Counted from the first letter of the stretch, positions 15,951 through 24,928 are shown. The stretch is DNA of 64,000 bases from Allobosea psychrotolerans (GCF_002917105.1 NZ_PQFZ01000004.1:310001-374000), one strand, 5' to 3'. Translations and numbers: made by a program. Notes: generated by a model not told the origin, from the sequence alone.

Positions 15951-18411
15951 CGGCCTTCCCCACCTCGCCCGAAGCGCCATCGACGCTGATCATCTCGCCA
16001 TCGACGATCCAGTCGAGCGCGCCCTTGAGCCCGACCACGCAGGGGATGCCCATCTCGCGCGCCACGATCGCCGAATGCGACAGCAGGCTGCCGCGCTCGA
16101 CGACGATGGCCGAGGCATTGCTGAACACGGCGATCCAGCCGGGATCGGTGTGCCGCGCCACCAGAATCTCGCCCTGGACAAGCGCTTCGCGGCGCGGGTC
16201 GCGGATCAATCGTGCCCTGGCGCGCACCGTGCCGGCCGAACAGCCCGTGCCCTTGCGGACAGTCTCCGATGCATCGGTGCGTATCGGCTCCGAGGCGGCC
16301 TCGCCGTCCGCTCTGAGGCCGGCGGGGCCGGTCACGGTGACACGCTCCGGCGGATCGCGTCGCTCAGTCGCCCGCGCCATCTCGGCCTTGCGGATCGTGA
16401 CGAGACCCTTGAGGTCGGCCGTCGTGCCGAAGCCTTCGATCGCGCCGAGCAGTTCGGGGACGGTCAGCAGGAAGACGTCGCGCGGCGCCTCGATCGCATC
16501 CAGCGCGGCGAGCTGTTGCCCCATGGCGACCAGCACGCGCCTGGCATGGCCGAAGATGCGGGTGCGCTCGAAGCGCAGGTTTTCGCGGTCGCGGACCCGG
16601 TCGCGTGCCCAGCCCAGCATCAGGCGTGCGATCCTGCGCCGGATCGGGCGATCCTTCAGGATGCGCTCCAGCGCCGCCATGCCATCGCCGCTCTGGGCAT
16701 GGGCTGCGCGCGGCGTCAGGGCGGCAGCGGCGATTGCTGCGAGCAGCGGCGCGGGGTCCTGGTCGAGCGTGATGCTCTCCAGCTTCAGCTCTTCCGTGCA
16801 ACGGTCGGAGAATTTGGCGAGATAGGCATCGATCTCGCGCCCCAGAGCAGCATCGGCCTTGCTGGCCGTCAGATCGCCACGCTGCAAGGCGGCGATCAGT
16901 TGCGACTTGCCTGCAGCCAGCGCACCCATGGTCGCGATGCGCCGGGCCGGTTCAGCCGAGACGATGTCGCCCTGTCCGATCATGACCGCGTTGTGGATCT
17001 CGACGCCGTCGGGCCCGCACCAGCGCTCCAGCAGCTTTCGCGAGGCCCCGAAGGCGATCATGCAGAGGAAATCGTTGACCAGCGGCGCGTCCCAGCGGTC
17101 GAGCAGCCGGGCCTCGATCGTGCGATACTCTGTCGCCAGCGCCGAGAGCGGCATGGCTGCGATGGTCTCGGGCTTGACCCGCAGCGCGCCGTTGAGCCTG
17201 GCATAGAAGCCCCTGATCGTCCGTTTCAGCCGCAGCGCCTCGACGGCGAGGCCCAGGCCCGCGCGGCCCATCCGGGCGTATTCGGCCGCTTTGGCAAAGC
17301 CGCGCACTGGGCCCGGTCCGATGCTGGCGCTGATCGCGGCCGGCAACGGCTCGCTCACGCCCATCATCGTCTCCATATGGGCGCGGTTGAGGCTGAAGCC
17401 CGGCAGCAAGGCCAGCGCGCGATACCAGTTGACGAGGTTGTAATAGACCCGCCCGTCCACCCGTCCGAGCATGTTGTCGAAGATCGGTGCGCTCTCGGCT
17501 ATTCGCACGGGCGAGACGCCGAGCAGCGCGACGAAGCGCCGGTAGACGCGGGCATAGGCGTATTGCGCGAAGCTGTAGGTCAAAGGCGAGACGAGGCCCG
17601 GATAGCTCTCGACGATATTCGAATTGTCGAAGATCGTCACAGCCGGGTCCGGCAAGGCCGGGTCCCGCAGCTGGGTCGTGATCGGGCGCGCCTGCAGCAG
17701 GAAGAGCCGCTCGCCCTCGAACGCCCATTCGATGTCCTGGGCCGAGCCTCTCGCGGTGGCGACCCGTGCGATCAGCCCGGCGAGCGCGGCGATGTCCGCG
17801 CTGCCGAGCACGCCGTCCCGGGGCCCCTCCAGCATGGTGCCGGTCGCAGCGTCGACCACATAGTCGTCGCCATCCGCCTCGCCGCCGACGAGCTTGTCGC
17901 CGAGGCCGGCGATGGCGGAGATGACGAAGCGATCGCGCCGGCCGCCGACCGGATCGGCGGAGAAGGCGACGCCGGCCGCGCGCGCCTTGACCAGGCGCTG
18001 CACGATGATGGCGGGCGCGCCGCCCTCCGGATCGAGGCCGCGCGAGGCGCGGTAGGCCTTCAGGCTGTCGGTGCTGCCCGAGCGCCAGACCTTCAGCGCG
18101 GCGGCCGCGACTTCGGGCTCGGCCATGTCGAGCAGGGAGAGGAACTGCCCGGCGTGGGAATGGCTCGCGCCATCCTCCTCGCGTCCCGACGAGCGAACGG
18201 CGAACGGGCCGGGTCCAATACCCGGCAATGCGGCCTGGAGCCCCTTGCGTGTCTCCGCCTTGAGGCCGCGCGCGGACGCGCCTTCGGGCAGGATCACCAG
18301 GAAGGGCGGAACGTCGAAACCCGCCTGCGTCAGCGCCGAAAGCGCTGCGGCCTTGCCGCCGGCGACAGCCGGATCGCCTGCCTCATGCGCCTGAAGGATG
18401 AAGCTGCTCAC
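15943..18411 (-). CDS. PEP synthase / rifampin phosphotransferase-like protein
   Basis: About 822 residues. The N-terminal part is a PPDK/PEP-synthase ATP-grasp domain (GGKAAALSALTQAGFDVP, then FAVRSSGREEDGASHSHAGQF and IVQRLVKARAAGVAFSADP, ending with the DIEWAFE and LLQARPI segments). The C-terminus is the mobile phosphohistidine domain (GSLLSHSAIVAREMGIPCVVG) with the catalytic His in SHSAIVARE. The long middle resembles rifampin phosphotransferase and has no PEP/pyruvate-binding barrel, so phosphotransfer to an organic alcohol is more likely than PEP synthesis. The GTG start at 18411 overlaps the ubiA stop by 4 nt (GTGA). Possible role: phosphorylating an isoprenoid alcohol. Confidence 0.85.
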   Translation of the reverse strand: MSSFILQAHEAGDPAVAGGKAAALSALTQAGFDVPPFLVILPEGASARGLKAETRKGLQAALPGIGPGPFAVRSSGREEDGASHSHAGQFLSLLDMAEPEVAAAALKVWRSGSTDSLKAYRASRGLDPEGGAPAIIVQRLVKARAAGVAFSADPVGGRRDRFVISAIAGLGDKLVGGEADGDDYVVDAATGTMLEGPRDGVLGSADIAALAGLIARVATARGSAQDIEWAFEGERLFLLQARPITTQLRDPALPDPAVTIFDNSNIVESYPGLVSPLTYSFAQYAYARVYRRFVALLGVSPVRIAESAPIFDNMLGRVDGRVYYNLVNWYRALALLPGFSLNRAHMETMMGVSEPLPAAISASIGPGPVRGFAKAAEYARMGRAGLGLAVEALRLKRTIRGFYARLNGALRVKPETIAAMPLSALATEYRTIEARLLDRWDAPLVNDFLCMIAFGASRKLLERWCGPDGVEIHNAVMIGQGDIVSAEPARRIATMGALAAGKSQLIAALQRGDLTASKADAALGREIDAYLAKFSDRCTEELKLESITLDQDPAPLLAAIAAAALTPRAAHAQSGDGMAALERILKDRPIRRRIARLMLGWARDRVRDRENLRFERTRIFGHARRVLVAMGQQLAALDAIEAPRDVFLLTVPELLGAIEGFGTTADLKGLVTIRKAEMARATERRDPPERVTVTGPAGLRADGEAASEPIRTDASETVRKGTGCSAGTVRARARLIRDPRREALVQGEILVARHTDPGWIAVFSNASAIVVERGSLLSHSAIVAREMGIPCVVGLKGALDWIVDGEMISVDGASGEVGKADG

Positions 18412-19352
18412 ATCCTGCCTCCGGCCAGCAGCGGCGCGAAGCCCGCCGCGCCATAACAGACCAGCACCCAAAGGCCGGCCATCGCATCCACCGTCTTCTG
18501 CGTGCCGCCAACGGGGTTGCGGGCATAGCGAAGGGCGCAGGCCAGCGTCGCCACGAGTGCGACCGTGCCGACGACGGCGACGGGCAGGAAGGCCTGGACC
18601 GCATGGCCGACGCCGAGCAGGAGCCCATAGGCCAGGAGCGCGCAGGCGCTCCAGGCCAGGGCGGCGCGTCCGGGGCCCAGCAGGGCGGAATAGGTCTCCA
18701 CGCCCGGTCGCTCATTCCCACGACCATAGAGCTTGCGGCCGATCTCCAGGACGCAGCCATTGACGAAGCTGAGCGCCAGGAAGAGCCAGAGCCCCGGCGG
18801 CGGCGCACCGGCGCGTGGCAGCCATTCGCAGGCGGTCACGAACAGGTCGATCAGCGGCATGATCGCCATATGCGAGACGAGATAGAGGAAGGGCCGCGCC
18901 TTCAGCCAGTCTGGCGCGAAGAACTCGAAACTCATCATCGCAAGCCAGGCCCAGACGAGAGCCAGCGGCCAGATCAGCGCTGGCGCAAACAGCACCGTCA
19001 CCAACGCCGCGACGGGGACACCGGCGATGCCGAGATTGACGATCAGGCGCAGGCTGACGAGGCCGCGCGGCACCGGGCGTTCCGGCCTGAAGCGGCGATC
19101 ATCCTCGGCATCCTTGACCTCGTCGCAGGCGCGCAGCTGGAAGAAGATGATCAAGGTCACCAGAAAGGCTGTCGCGAAGGCCGGCCAGGCGGGCAGCGTG
19201 CGCCCGCCGAGATGGGCGGAGACACTGATGCTCGCCGCGGTGAAGACCACGAGCAGGAGCGAGGTCCTCGCCAGCGGGAAGCGCTCGGCCTGGTAGATCC
19301 AGAGCCGGTGCAGCAGGGGCAGCGTCTGCTCGCCCGATAGGCCGGCGCTCAC
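18408..19352 (-). CDS. UbiA-family prenyltransferase
   Basis: 314-residue polytopic protein, about eight to nine transmembrane helices. The first Asp-rich motif is clear (DEVKDAEDD, about 77-85), while the second region reads EIGRKLYGRGNERPGVETYS instead of the usual D-x3-D-x3-D. It should transfer a prenyl group from a prenyl diphosphate to an aromatic or polar lipid acceptor. The altered second motif matches some branches of the superfamily but is unlike menaquinone or ubiquinone enzymes. The GTG start overlaps the HMG-CoA reductase stop (GTGA). Acceptor unknown. Confidence 0.85.
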   Translation of the reverse strand: MSAGLSGEQTLPLLHRLWIYQAERFPLARTSLLLVVFTAASISVSAHLGGRTLPAWPAFATAFLVTLIIFFQLRACDEVKDAEDDRRFRPERPVPRGLVSLRLIVNLGIAGVPVAALVTVLFAPALIWPLALVWAWLAMMSFEFFAPDWLKARPFLYLVSHMAIMPLIDLFVTACEWLPRAGAPPPGLWLFLALSFVNGCVLEIGRKLYGRGNERPGVETYSALLGPGRAALAWSACALLAYGLLLGVGHAVQAFLPVAVVGTVALVATLACALRYARNPVGGTQKTVDAMAGLWVLVCYGAAGFAPLLAGGRM

Positions 19353-20629
19353 CTGCGCCTCGCAAGCTTGTCATGGGCGGAGGCGAAATGCCCGGCCGTG
19401 ATCGCACCCATGATCGAGATCTCCCCGCACAGGCACAAAGCCGCTGCGACCTCCGCCAGCGCCGCGCCGTGGCCGGTGCCCTTCAGTCCCAGCAGCGAGA
19501 GCGCCGCCGACTGGCTCGGCAAGCCGGTGCCGCCGCCGACCGAACCGACCAGGATGTTGGGCAGCGTGACGGAGATGAAGAGATCTGCGCCGCGCCGCTC
19601 CATCCGGGTGAAGCCGACGGCCGACTCGGAGACGCAGGCGGCGTCCTGCCCCGTCGCGATGTAGAAGGCTGCCAGCCCGTTGGCATAGTGCCCCTGCGCG
19701 CCGAGTTGCCCGCTGAGCAGGGCGCCGAGATTGGCCATCTCGCCATAGGCCATCATCCGGTCGACGCTGACATGCAGGTGCTTCTCGACGAGCGGGCCTG
19801 GAATGATGACGCTGGCGCTGACCTTCCGCCCGCGGCCGGTGAGCAGGCCGAGATAGGAGGCCTTCTTGTCGCCGGAGAAATTGGCCTCGATGAACCAGTG
19901 CAAGGGCTTGATGGGGCAGGTTTGCTCGATCCGGCGGCAGAGCGCGTCTGTGGCGATCGTCACCATGTTCTGGCCGGCGGCATCGCCGGTGGTGTAGCGG
20001 CAGAGCAGAAAGACGATGTCGTTGTCGATCATCGGCTCGAGCGAGATGAGCTTGCCGTGACGCGTCGTCGCCTCCGCCGCCGCCTGGAGATCGTCGACAT
20101 TGCGCGTCACCCATTCCACGAACAGGCCGGCATCGACGAGACCGGCGAACTTGAAGCCGGGGCTGCGCAGGACGCCCTCGTTCAACAGAGCCGTCGTCAC
20201 GCCGCCCGACTTTGTCGCGACCGCCGCACCACGCGCATAGGAGGCAACCAGCGCCGCTTCCGTGGTGGCCAGCGGCAGGTAGTAGGCGCCGTTGGCGTTG
20301 AGGCCGTTGATCACGAGCGGACCGATGACACCCACCGGCAGCTTCAGCGTCCCGATCATCGCCTCGATATTCGCGCTGTAACGCGCGGCGTCAGCGAGCG
20401 TCTGCGTGTCCGCCAGAACGGGCTCAGCGGCTTCGGTCGCGACACCGACCGCGTGGAGCTGCCGCCAGAGCGAGGCGATGCTGGCAGCATCGGTCTCGCG
20501 CGCTGAGCGCAGGGACCGCTGGGGCGCCAGGTCCACCTTATGGCTCATGCGGCTGCGCGCTTGCTCGGCCGTATAGGACGCGCGCAGACGGTCGAGCAGA
20601 CGTAAGACCGAAGATGGGATGATCGACAT
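19349..20629 (-). CDS. HMG-CoA reductase
   Basis: 426 residues, the size and motifs of a hydroxymethylglutaryl-CoA reductase catalytic domain without a membrane anchor. The four catalytic residues appear kept: Glu124 in ATTEAALVAS, Lys255/256 in SGDKKASYL, Asp329 in IATGQDAACV and His419 near the C-terminus. GDAAGQNMVT (215-224) and GSVGGGTGLPSQ (362-373) are also present. It would reduce HMG-CoA to mevalonate with NADPH, the committed mevalonate-pathway step. Most alphaproteobacteria make isoprenoids by the MEP route, and no other mevalonate gene is in this window, so its role in a seven-gene operon is unusual. First gene of that operon. A weaker alternative start is Met28. Confidence 0.9.
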   Translation of the reverse strand: MSIIPSSVLRLLDRLRASYTAEQARSRMSHKVDLAPQRSLRSARETDAASIASLWRQLHAVGVATEAAEPVLADTQTLADAARYSANIEAMIGTLKLPVGVIGPLVINGLNANGAYYLPLATTEAALVASYARGAAVATKSGGVTTALLNEGVLRSPGFKFAGLVDAGLFVEWVTRNVDDLQAAAEATTRHGKLISLEPMIDNDIVFLLCRYTTGDAAGQNMVTIATDALCRRIEQTCPIKPLHWFIEANFSGDKKASYLGLLTGRGRKVSASVIIPGPLVEKHLHVSVDRMMAYGEMANLGALLSGQLGAQGHYANGLAAFYIATGQDAACVSESAVGFTRMERRGADLFISVTLPNILVGSVGGGTGLPSQSAALSLLGLKGTGHGAALAEVAAALCLCGEISIMGAITAGHFASAHDKLARRR

Positions 20630-21160
20630 GCCTGAAAGCGCCCGGCTGGAGACGTAGTCTTGTCGGCCATAGCGCGCAGCTTGTAAATTTCCGACCTGTC
20701 GTTGCGGCAGGATGCCGGCATGCTGAAGACTTCCTCAACCGCAAAGCCGCATCGGACACATGGCGCCATCGGCTAGAGGCCGCCGATCTCATGGCAGAGC
20801 CCCAGCGGCGCTCCCGGCCCGCCACCGTGACAAAGGCTGGAAAGCTCCAACCTCCGGCGGCGCGGAAAAGGGGACCAGATCGAGTCGACCATGCCGGTCG
20901 AAGCCGGGCCGCTCAAAGGGGGCAGGCAATGGACGCAAGCCCGTGGCGTCAAAGGTACCAGCTATTTCAAAGGGGATTTGCTGGTGCTGCGGGAGAGAAT
21001 TGAATTCAAAATAAGTATTGTAAATCAATTATTTAAGGAAATTATTTCGGTAGTGTAGTGGGTGGATTTCGCGGCGGCCGATCTGTTGATGAGCGCATCA
21101 GTATCTTGACTCGCGGTCAGATCATGTTCCTATTTTGTTCTCATTCGCGAGGAGTGGGAG
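20630..21160. other. Gene-free region left of the island
   Basis: Leader of the HMG-CoA reductase operon, then the left tRNA-derived repeat, then an AT-rich stretch (21005-21060). I see no supported gene; short open frames here have no ribosome-binding site or recognisable product. Confidence 0.5.
20967..21007. repeat. tRNA-Thr 3'-end direct repeat, copy 1 (left island boundary)
   Basis: 41 bp matching the 3' end of the tRNA-Thr gene and 14 bp beyond it (26021-26060) with five substitutions and one indel. It contains GCTGGTGCTGCG followed by GAGAG and ATTGAA. It is not a tRNA gene, because the D and anticodon arms are missing. Such a copy is what integration into a tRNA 3' end leaves at the far end of an island. 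Confidence 0.75.
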
Positions 21161-21388
21161 ATGTCAGCCAAGCCAGCCGAAATTGAGGATGGTCGCGACG
21201 CGATCGAGTGGGAACTGATCGAGCTGGTCGAGGAACACGGCAGCGAGCGGCAGGCTCTGCGGGCGCTCCTGCACGACTTCCATGCGCTGCTTGCCGACGC
21301 CGACAAAGCAGTGCCGCGGGGCTTCCTACGCGCGGTGTTCTCTGAGGGGGCAAGGGCGCCTCGCGATGACGTTGGCGACGATCAGTGA
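21161..21388 (+). CDS. Small hypothetical protein (75 aa)
   Basis: A 75-residue acidic, mostly helical protein (IEWELIELVEEHGSERQALRALLHDFHALLADADKA). GAGGAGTGGGAG lies directly before the ATG, a good ribosome-binding site. Its stop overlaps the next start (TGATG), so the pair form a small operon. It begins just inside the left island boundary. I do not recognise a family; no catalytic motif or membrane segment is seen. Confidence 0.6.
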   Translation: MSAKPAEIEDGRDAIEWELIELVEEHGSERQALRALLHDFHALLADADKAVPRGFLRAVFSEGARAPRDDVGDDQ

Positions 21389-21624
21389 TGGTCCAGAGAT
21401 CGAAGCGCTCACTCGATACGGGCAAGATCGAGGAAATGCAGCGCGAGGTAAAGGCGTTCGAACACAAGGTGCGGACATGGGCAGCGGAGGTGCCGATTGG
21501 CAGCGCGGTCTATCTCGGGTTGGATCCGCTCAACCACTCACTTGGCCTGATGACGCGCATCCTGAATGGCGAAAAGGATGGCCGGGGCTTTGAGCGGCGC
21601 TATGGTGAGGGCGGGATTGAGTGA
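21388..21624 (+). CDS. Small hypothetical protein (78 aa)
   Basis: A 78-residue protein (QRSKRSLDTGKIEEMQREVKAFEHKVRTWAAEVP...) whose first half should be a charged helix. ATG at 21388 overlaps the stop of the preceding gene; a GTG three bases earlier is an alternative start. Family unknown. Coupling to the previous gene suggests a common role, possibly cargo of the integrated segment bounded by repeat copies 1 and 2. Confidence 0.55.
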   Translation: MVQRSKRSLDTGKIEEMQREVKAFEHKVRTWAAEVPIGSAVYLGLDPLNHSLGLMTRILNGEKDGRGFERRYGEGGIE

Positions 21625-22586
21625 GCAGCGCTGACAGCGCTCCGTGTAATACTGCTTCTACTGCATGACATCGCCACGTTTCAGCTTGCGAATCATTTTT
21701 TCTTGGCCGCGGTGATGTGATCCCGCAGCATTCGCGGAATTCTCTCATGATTTCCAAGTCTTAGGGTACGCTCTATAGCCTATCCGCGTGACGCCCTCAG
21801 CCTACCAGATGTCGTGTCCACAGGGTTTGCGCGACCCTAATCCTTGACGGAAAGCGCTATCCGGGACTAGATATCAACCGTCGCGTGACGACGGCGGAAA
21901 CGCCTATCGACACCCGCAAAAGAGTTTCCAGACGGATCGAGGCGAATCTAGCGGTGCACTCCGGAGACGGTGACGCCGGGAAGTCGCTCGCGTTTTTTCT
22001 GGTCGCAACCGGACGAAGCGAGGCGGGACACAACGCCGAGGCGTCCACGGGGCATCAAACCGAGTTGGGCTGACATCAGGAGCCGGTGATCAACCGGCCA
22101 CGTGAGGCATTCGTGTCCGCGGCACGTTCTGAGAGACATCCGTCCATGATGAAGACGCCAAGTCGCGGTCGAGTTGCAGGTCCACAGGGTAGGGTTCCTA
22201 AATCTAGGAAGCCGGCTGTTCCTCGCGTCTCGAATCCTAACCTCGCTCTATCCAGCATCATCAATACGCTCCGCAACAACCGCGGCTCCAGTGATGCATA
22301 CAGTAGGGGATCGCTGCATATTAACGACCAGCAAAGCGGGCAAGAAGTCCGTCTCGAATGGGAGAGCGGTATCCCTGAACGTTGGTGGCAGGGGCTGTAT
22401 CGCGTAATTTCCGTTCAGATCAAGGCGAGCATCAAGGGGCGGATTAGTCTCTGATACTGGGTTACCCGAGGATGTCATGAGGCCCGCCGATCTGCACCGG
22501 CGGGCCTCATGGCGTAAATCGCCCGCTGTGCTGCGTCACGCCCGGATGCTCACGAGCGCCTTGAAGCACGTGTCGCGAAAGGCGTT
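21625..22586. other. Gene-poor stretch of the island
   Basis: About 960 bp without a convincing gene. Short frames near 21885-22073, 22086-22454 (plus) and 22248-22478 (minus) lack recognisable families and good ribosome-binding sites. The only clear structure is the perfect palindrome at 22477-22510. Confidence 0.5.
22477..22510. terminator. Perfect 13-bp stem, possible bidirectional terminator
   Basis: ATGAGGCCCGCCG and its exact reverse complement are separated by an 8-nt loop. The stem is GC-rich, but no T-run follows on either strand, so intrinsic termination is plausible rather than certain. Confidence 0.5.
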
Positions 22587-22796
22587 TTACGCCCGCTCGC
22601 GCATCGCTTGGATCGGTGATCGCGATGCGAATGAGATCGTGTCTCCCAAGATGTCAGCGAATTCCCTTAATTCGGCCTCATCGGCAGTCGCCGACGCCAT
22701 GTCCAGAATTTCAACATCGACGGGATGCGGGTGGCGCCCGCGCTTGGTGGTCACGATGACCGCCAACTCGCGAACCTTACGGTGCACGGTCGTCAT
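22587..22796 (-). CDS. Small hypothetical protein (69 aa)
   Basis: A 69-residue frame (TTVHRKVRELAVIVTTKRGRHPHPVDVEILDMA...) with protein-like codon use. A possible longer form starts at 22874. No strong ribosome-binding site and no recognised family. It lies immediately left of repeat copy 2, the usual place for a small gene at an island end, but nothing shows that it is an excisionase. Confidence 0.4.
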   Translation of the reverse strand: MTTVHRKVRELAVIVTTKRGRHPHPVDVEILDMASATADEAELREFADILGDTISFASRSPIQAMRERA

Positions 22797-22905
22797 GCTG
22801 CCGCCGGCGGCCTGACATAGGCGTGGTCCCGAAAGCGCGTATCGCGCCCCTTTTTGCGGTAATGGAATGGGCATAAGTGCCCGAAATCAAGCGATATTTG
22901 CGATT

Positions 22906-22957
22906 TCAAGGGGTTAAAGCCCGGAGGCCTGCTGCTGCGAGAAAGGATTGAACTCTC
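22906..22957. repeat. tRNA-Thr 3'-end direct repeat, copy 2 (internal island boundary)
   Basis: The core 22933-22957 matches the tRNA-Thr 3' part (TGCTGCGAGAAAGGATTGAA then CTCTC) with a single mismatch, and TCAAGGGG 27 bp upstream also matches the sequence flanking the tRNA. It is a better copy than the one at 20967, which suggests a later integration event between this point and the tRNA. Confidence 0.75.
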
Positions 22958-23231
22958 AGCAGCGGAGAGAAAGCGTAGGCGTTTCAGTTGCTTCCGGTAG
23001 GTCGAGCTGCGGTCTGTGTATCACCCGTGGGGGCAACGCAGTTTGCCGCAGTTCCGAGTTGCTAAGCCGAAGCTAATCGGCAGTTACCCCGCCGCCGCTC
23101 GGCCTCCATGCGATGCGTTAAGCCAATGCTCGCGGCAACGGTCTGTCGCATCGGCATGAGCGGTCATTGCCGCAGAGCCATATCCGCCGGTATGGTCGGA
23201 CGAGAACGAACCCTAAGGTTGGTAAGCGAGC

Positions 23232-24290
23232 ATGAAGAAGCCAGAACGCAGCAATTACACGACGTTGGACTTCATGCAGTGGAAGGCTATCGATACTCTT
23301 GTCATCTCCCCAAAGTTTCAAAGAAGGGGAGTTTGGGGCCGACCCGCGCAGTCTTATCTGATCGACACGCTTTTGCTTGGGCTGCCGGTGCCCCCGATAT
23401 ATTTGCGGGTCGCTCAGGACGCCAAAAAAGGCATGATACGTGAGGTCGTAGACGGCCAGCAACGCCTCTCCGCTGTTCTGTCGTACGTCAATGATGGCTT
23501 CGCGCTGTCTAAGAATATCGAAAGCCCTGCGATTGGTAAGCGCTTCAGCGAGTTAGATCAGGATCAGAAGGACGCGATCCATCAATTTTCGTTCATTTGT
23601 GAGGTTTTTTATGGGGTTGATGATAGCGACATACTGCGAATTTTTGCTCGGCTAAACACTCACTCTGTCAAGTTGAACGCGCAAGAATTGCGAAATGGGC
23701 AGTTCTTTGGAGAGTTCAAGAGATCAGCATTTGGCCTCTCTTTCGAACACCTCGAATTTTGGCGTACCCGTAAGATTTTCAGCGAGCAAGCTATCGCTCG
23801 AATGCAGGAGGTTGAGCTAACAAGTGAATTAATGATTGCGATAATGAATGGATTGCAAGACAAGAAGAAGTCGATCGATATTTATTATAGGACAAACGAC
23901 GATAATTTTAATGAAAAAATTATTGTGGAACGAAGATTTAAAACTGTAATTGACGCTATAAACGAAAGTGTTGGTGATATAATTTCTCTTACCGAATTTA
24001 GACGAGGGCCTTTATTCTACAGTTTGTTTGCAGCGGTGGCTCATAGAATGTTCGGACTTCCGGGGGTGGAGCTTGCGTCCCCTGCAACTGGGCACTTGAC
24101 GCGTGCTGATATGGACGGACTCCAAGAAGCCGTACGCGAGCTCTCGCACGTCGTTGAAGCGGCGAAAGATAAAGATGGTCAGATAGTAGAGCAATTCCGT
24201 AATTTTATTACGGCATGCTTGAGTCAAACCGATAATATACGTCCTCGCCGAATTCGACTTGAGACGTTGTACTCACACGCATTTCGGTAA
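23232..24290 (+). CDS. DUF262 domain protein, candidate defence component
   Basis: 352 residues with a DUF262 (GmrSD/ParB-related) domain: SPKFQRRGVW (26-35), the hallmark VVDGQQRLSAV (72-82; DGQQR motif), and RLNTHSVKLNAQELRNG. DUF262 proteins bind and hydrolyse nucleotides in type IV restriction and related defence systems. This one lacks a DUF1524 HNH nuclease C-terminus, so cleavage would have to come from the partner. Base composition is markedly AT-rich compared with the surroundings. It overlaps the HEPN gene by one nucleotide (TAATG). No strong Shine-Dalgarno sequence is seen. Confidence 0.85.
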   Translation: MKKPERSNYTTLDFMQWKAIDTLVISPKFQRRGVWGRPAQSYLIDTLLLGLPVPPIYLRVAQDAKKGMIREVVDGQQRLSAVLSYVNDGFALSKNIESPAIGKRFSELDQDQKDAIHQFSFICEVFYGVDDSDILRIFARLNTHSVKLNAQELRNGQFFGEFKRSAFGLSFEHLEFWRTRKIFSEQAIARMQEVELTSELMIAIMNGLQDKKKSIDIYYRTNDDNFNEKIIVERRFKTVIDAINESVGDIISLTEFRRGPLFYSLFAAVAHRMFGLPGVELASPATGHLTRADMDGLQEAVRELSHVVEAAKDKDGQIVEQFRNFITACLSQTDNIRPRRIRLETLYSHAFR

Positions 24291-24928
24291 TGCCTAGGCG
24301 TTTGCCGAGATTTGACGCAGATTTTTCGGCGCAGATCGTGGCGTCACTTGCGCTTGTTCAGCGCTTAGAGGCTGCTTTAGCTTTGCGTGGACAAAATGGA
24401 CTTTTAATTACTCTTACTGACGTCGAGCTTGCATACGAGCTCGCCTATCTCCGGGTTTTTGTGGCTTGGGAGAGCTTTCTTGAAGAGGCATTTTTGCGGT
24501 TGATGTGTGGTTACGAGCATTCCGCAGGGCAGGAACCACTTCTCCCCGGAAGCGCATACCACAGCAAAATCTCTGATGCCGAAGCCGCGTTATTGAACGG
24601 CCGCCAGTACGTTCTTTGGCACAACGTCAGTTCTGTGATTGGCAGGGCGGCTGGCAATTTCAGAAATAGCCGATTTGAGAACATCTTGGCCTCCGCTCAA
24701 CAACGGTTGGCCCACTTTGGCGCTATAAGGCATCGGATCGCGCATGAGCAGAAGGACGGGGCTCAAAAGTTCAACGCAGCAACCATGGCCTTGGCCGGAA
24801 AGCGCTACCGTGCAGCCCGGCCGGGACGCTTTCTGCGGGATGCGCAAGCGAACGCCATTCCGCAGACAAGATGGATGTCACAGGTATGCGCGGAGCTTGA
24901 GGCCTTGGCACAGCAGATATGTATTTAA
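24290..24928 (+). CDS. HEPN-domain nuclease-like protein (MAE_28990-like)
   Basis: 212 residues, mainly helical. Near residues 146-154 it reads IRHRIAHEQ, giving the R-x4-H signature (Arg147, His152) of HEPN ribonucleases. The surrounding pattern (WHNVSSVIGRAAGNF, then RFENILASAQQRLAHFGAIRH) matches the MAE_28990/MAE_18760 type. HEPN proteins usually act as RNA-cutting toxins or anti-phage effectors. Co-translated with the DUF262 gene, which probably senses infection or restrains the nuclease. The call rests on motif pattern, not on an alignment. Confidence 0.75.
   Translation: MPRRLPRFDADFSAQIVASLALVQRLEAALALRGQNGLLITLTDVELAYELAYLRVFVAWESFLEEAFLRLMCGYEHSAGQEPLLPGSAYHSKISDAEAALLNGRQYVLWHNVSSVIGRAAGNFRNSRFENILASAQQRLAHFGAIRHRIAHEQKDGAQKFNAATMALAGKRYRAARPGRFLRDAQANAIPQTRWMSQVCAELEALAQQICI

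Noticed and set aside
15925..18456. 843-codon open frame antisense to the PEP-synthase-like gene
   Set aside because: The opposite strand encodes a complete recognisable protein with known motifs; the antisense product has none.
20967..21007. Possible second tRNA gene
   Set aside because: Only the 3' part matches tRNA-Thr; anticodon and D arms are missing. It is an attachment-site copy.
20760..21014. 84-residue frame ending in the tRNA-like repeat
   Set aside because: Its C-terminus is a translation of the attachment repeat, and it has no start signal.
22086..22454. 122-residue plus-strand frame in the island
   Set aside because: No ribosome-binding site, no family and low-quality sequence; a minus-strand frame covers the same place equally well.
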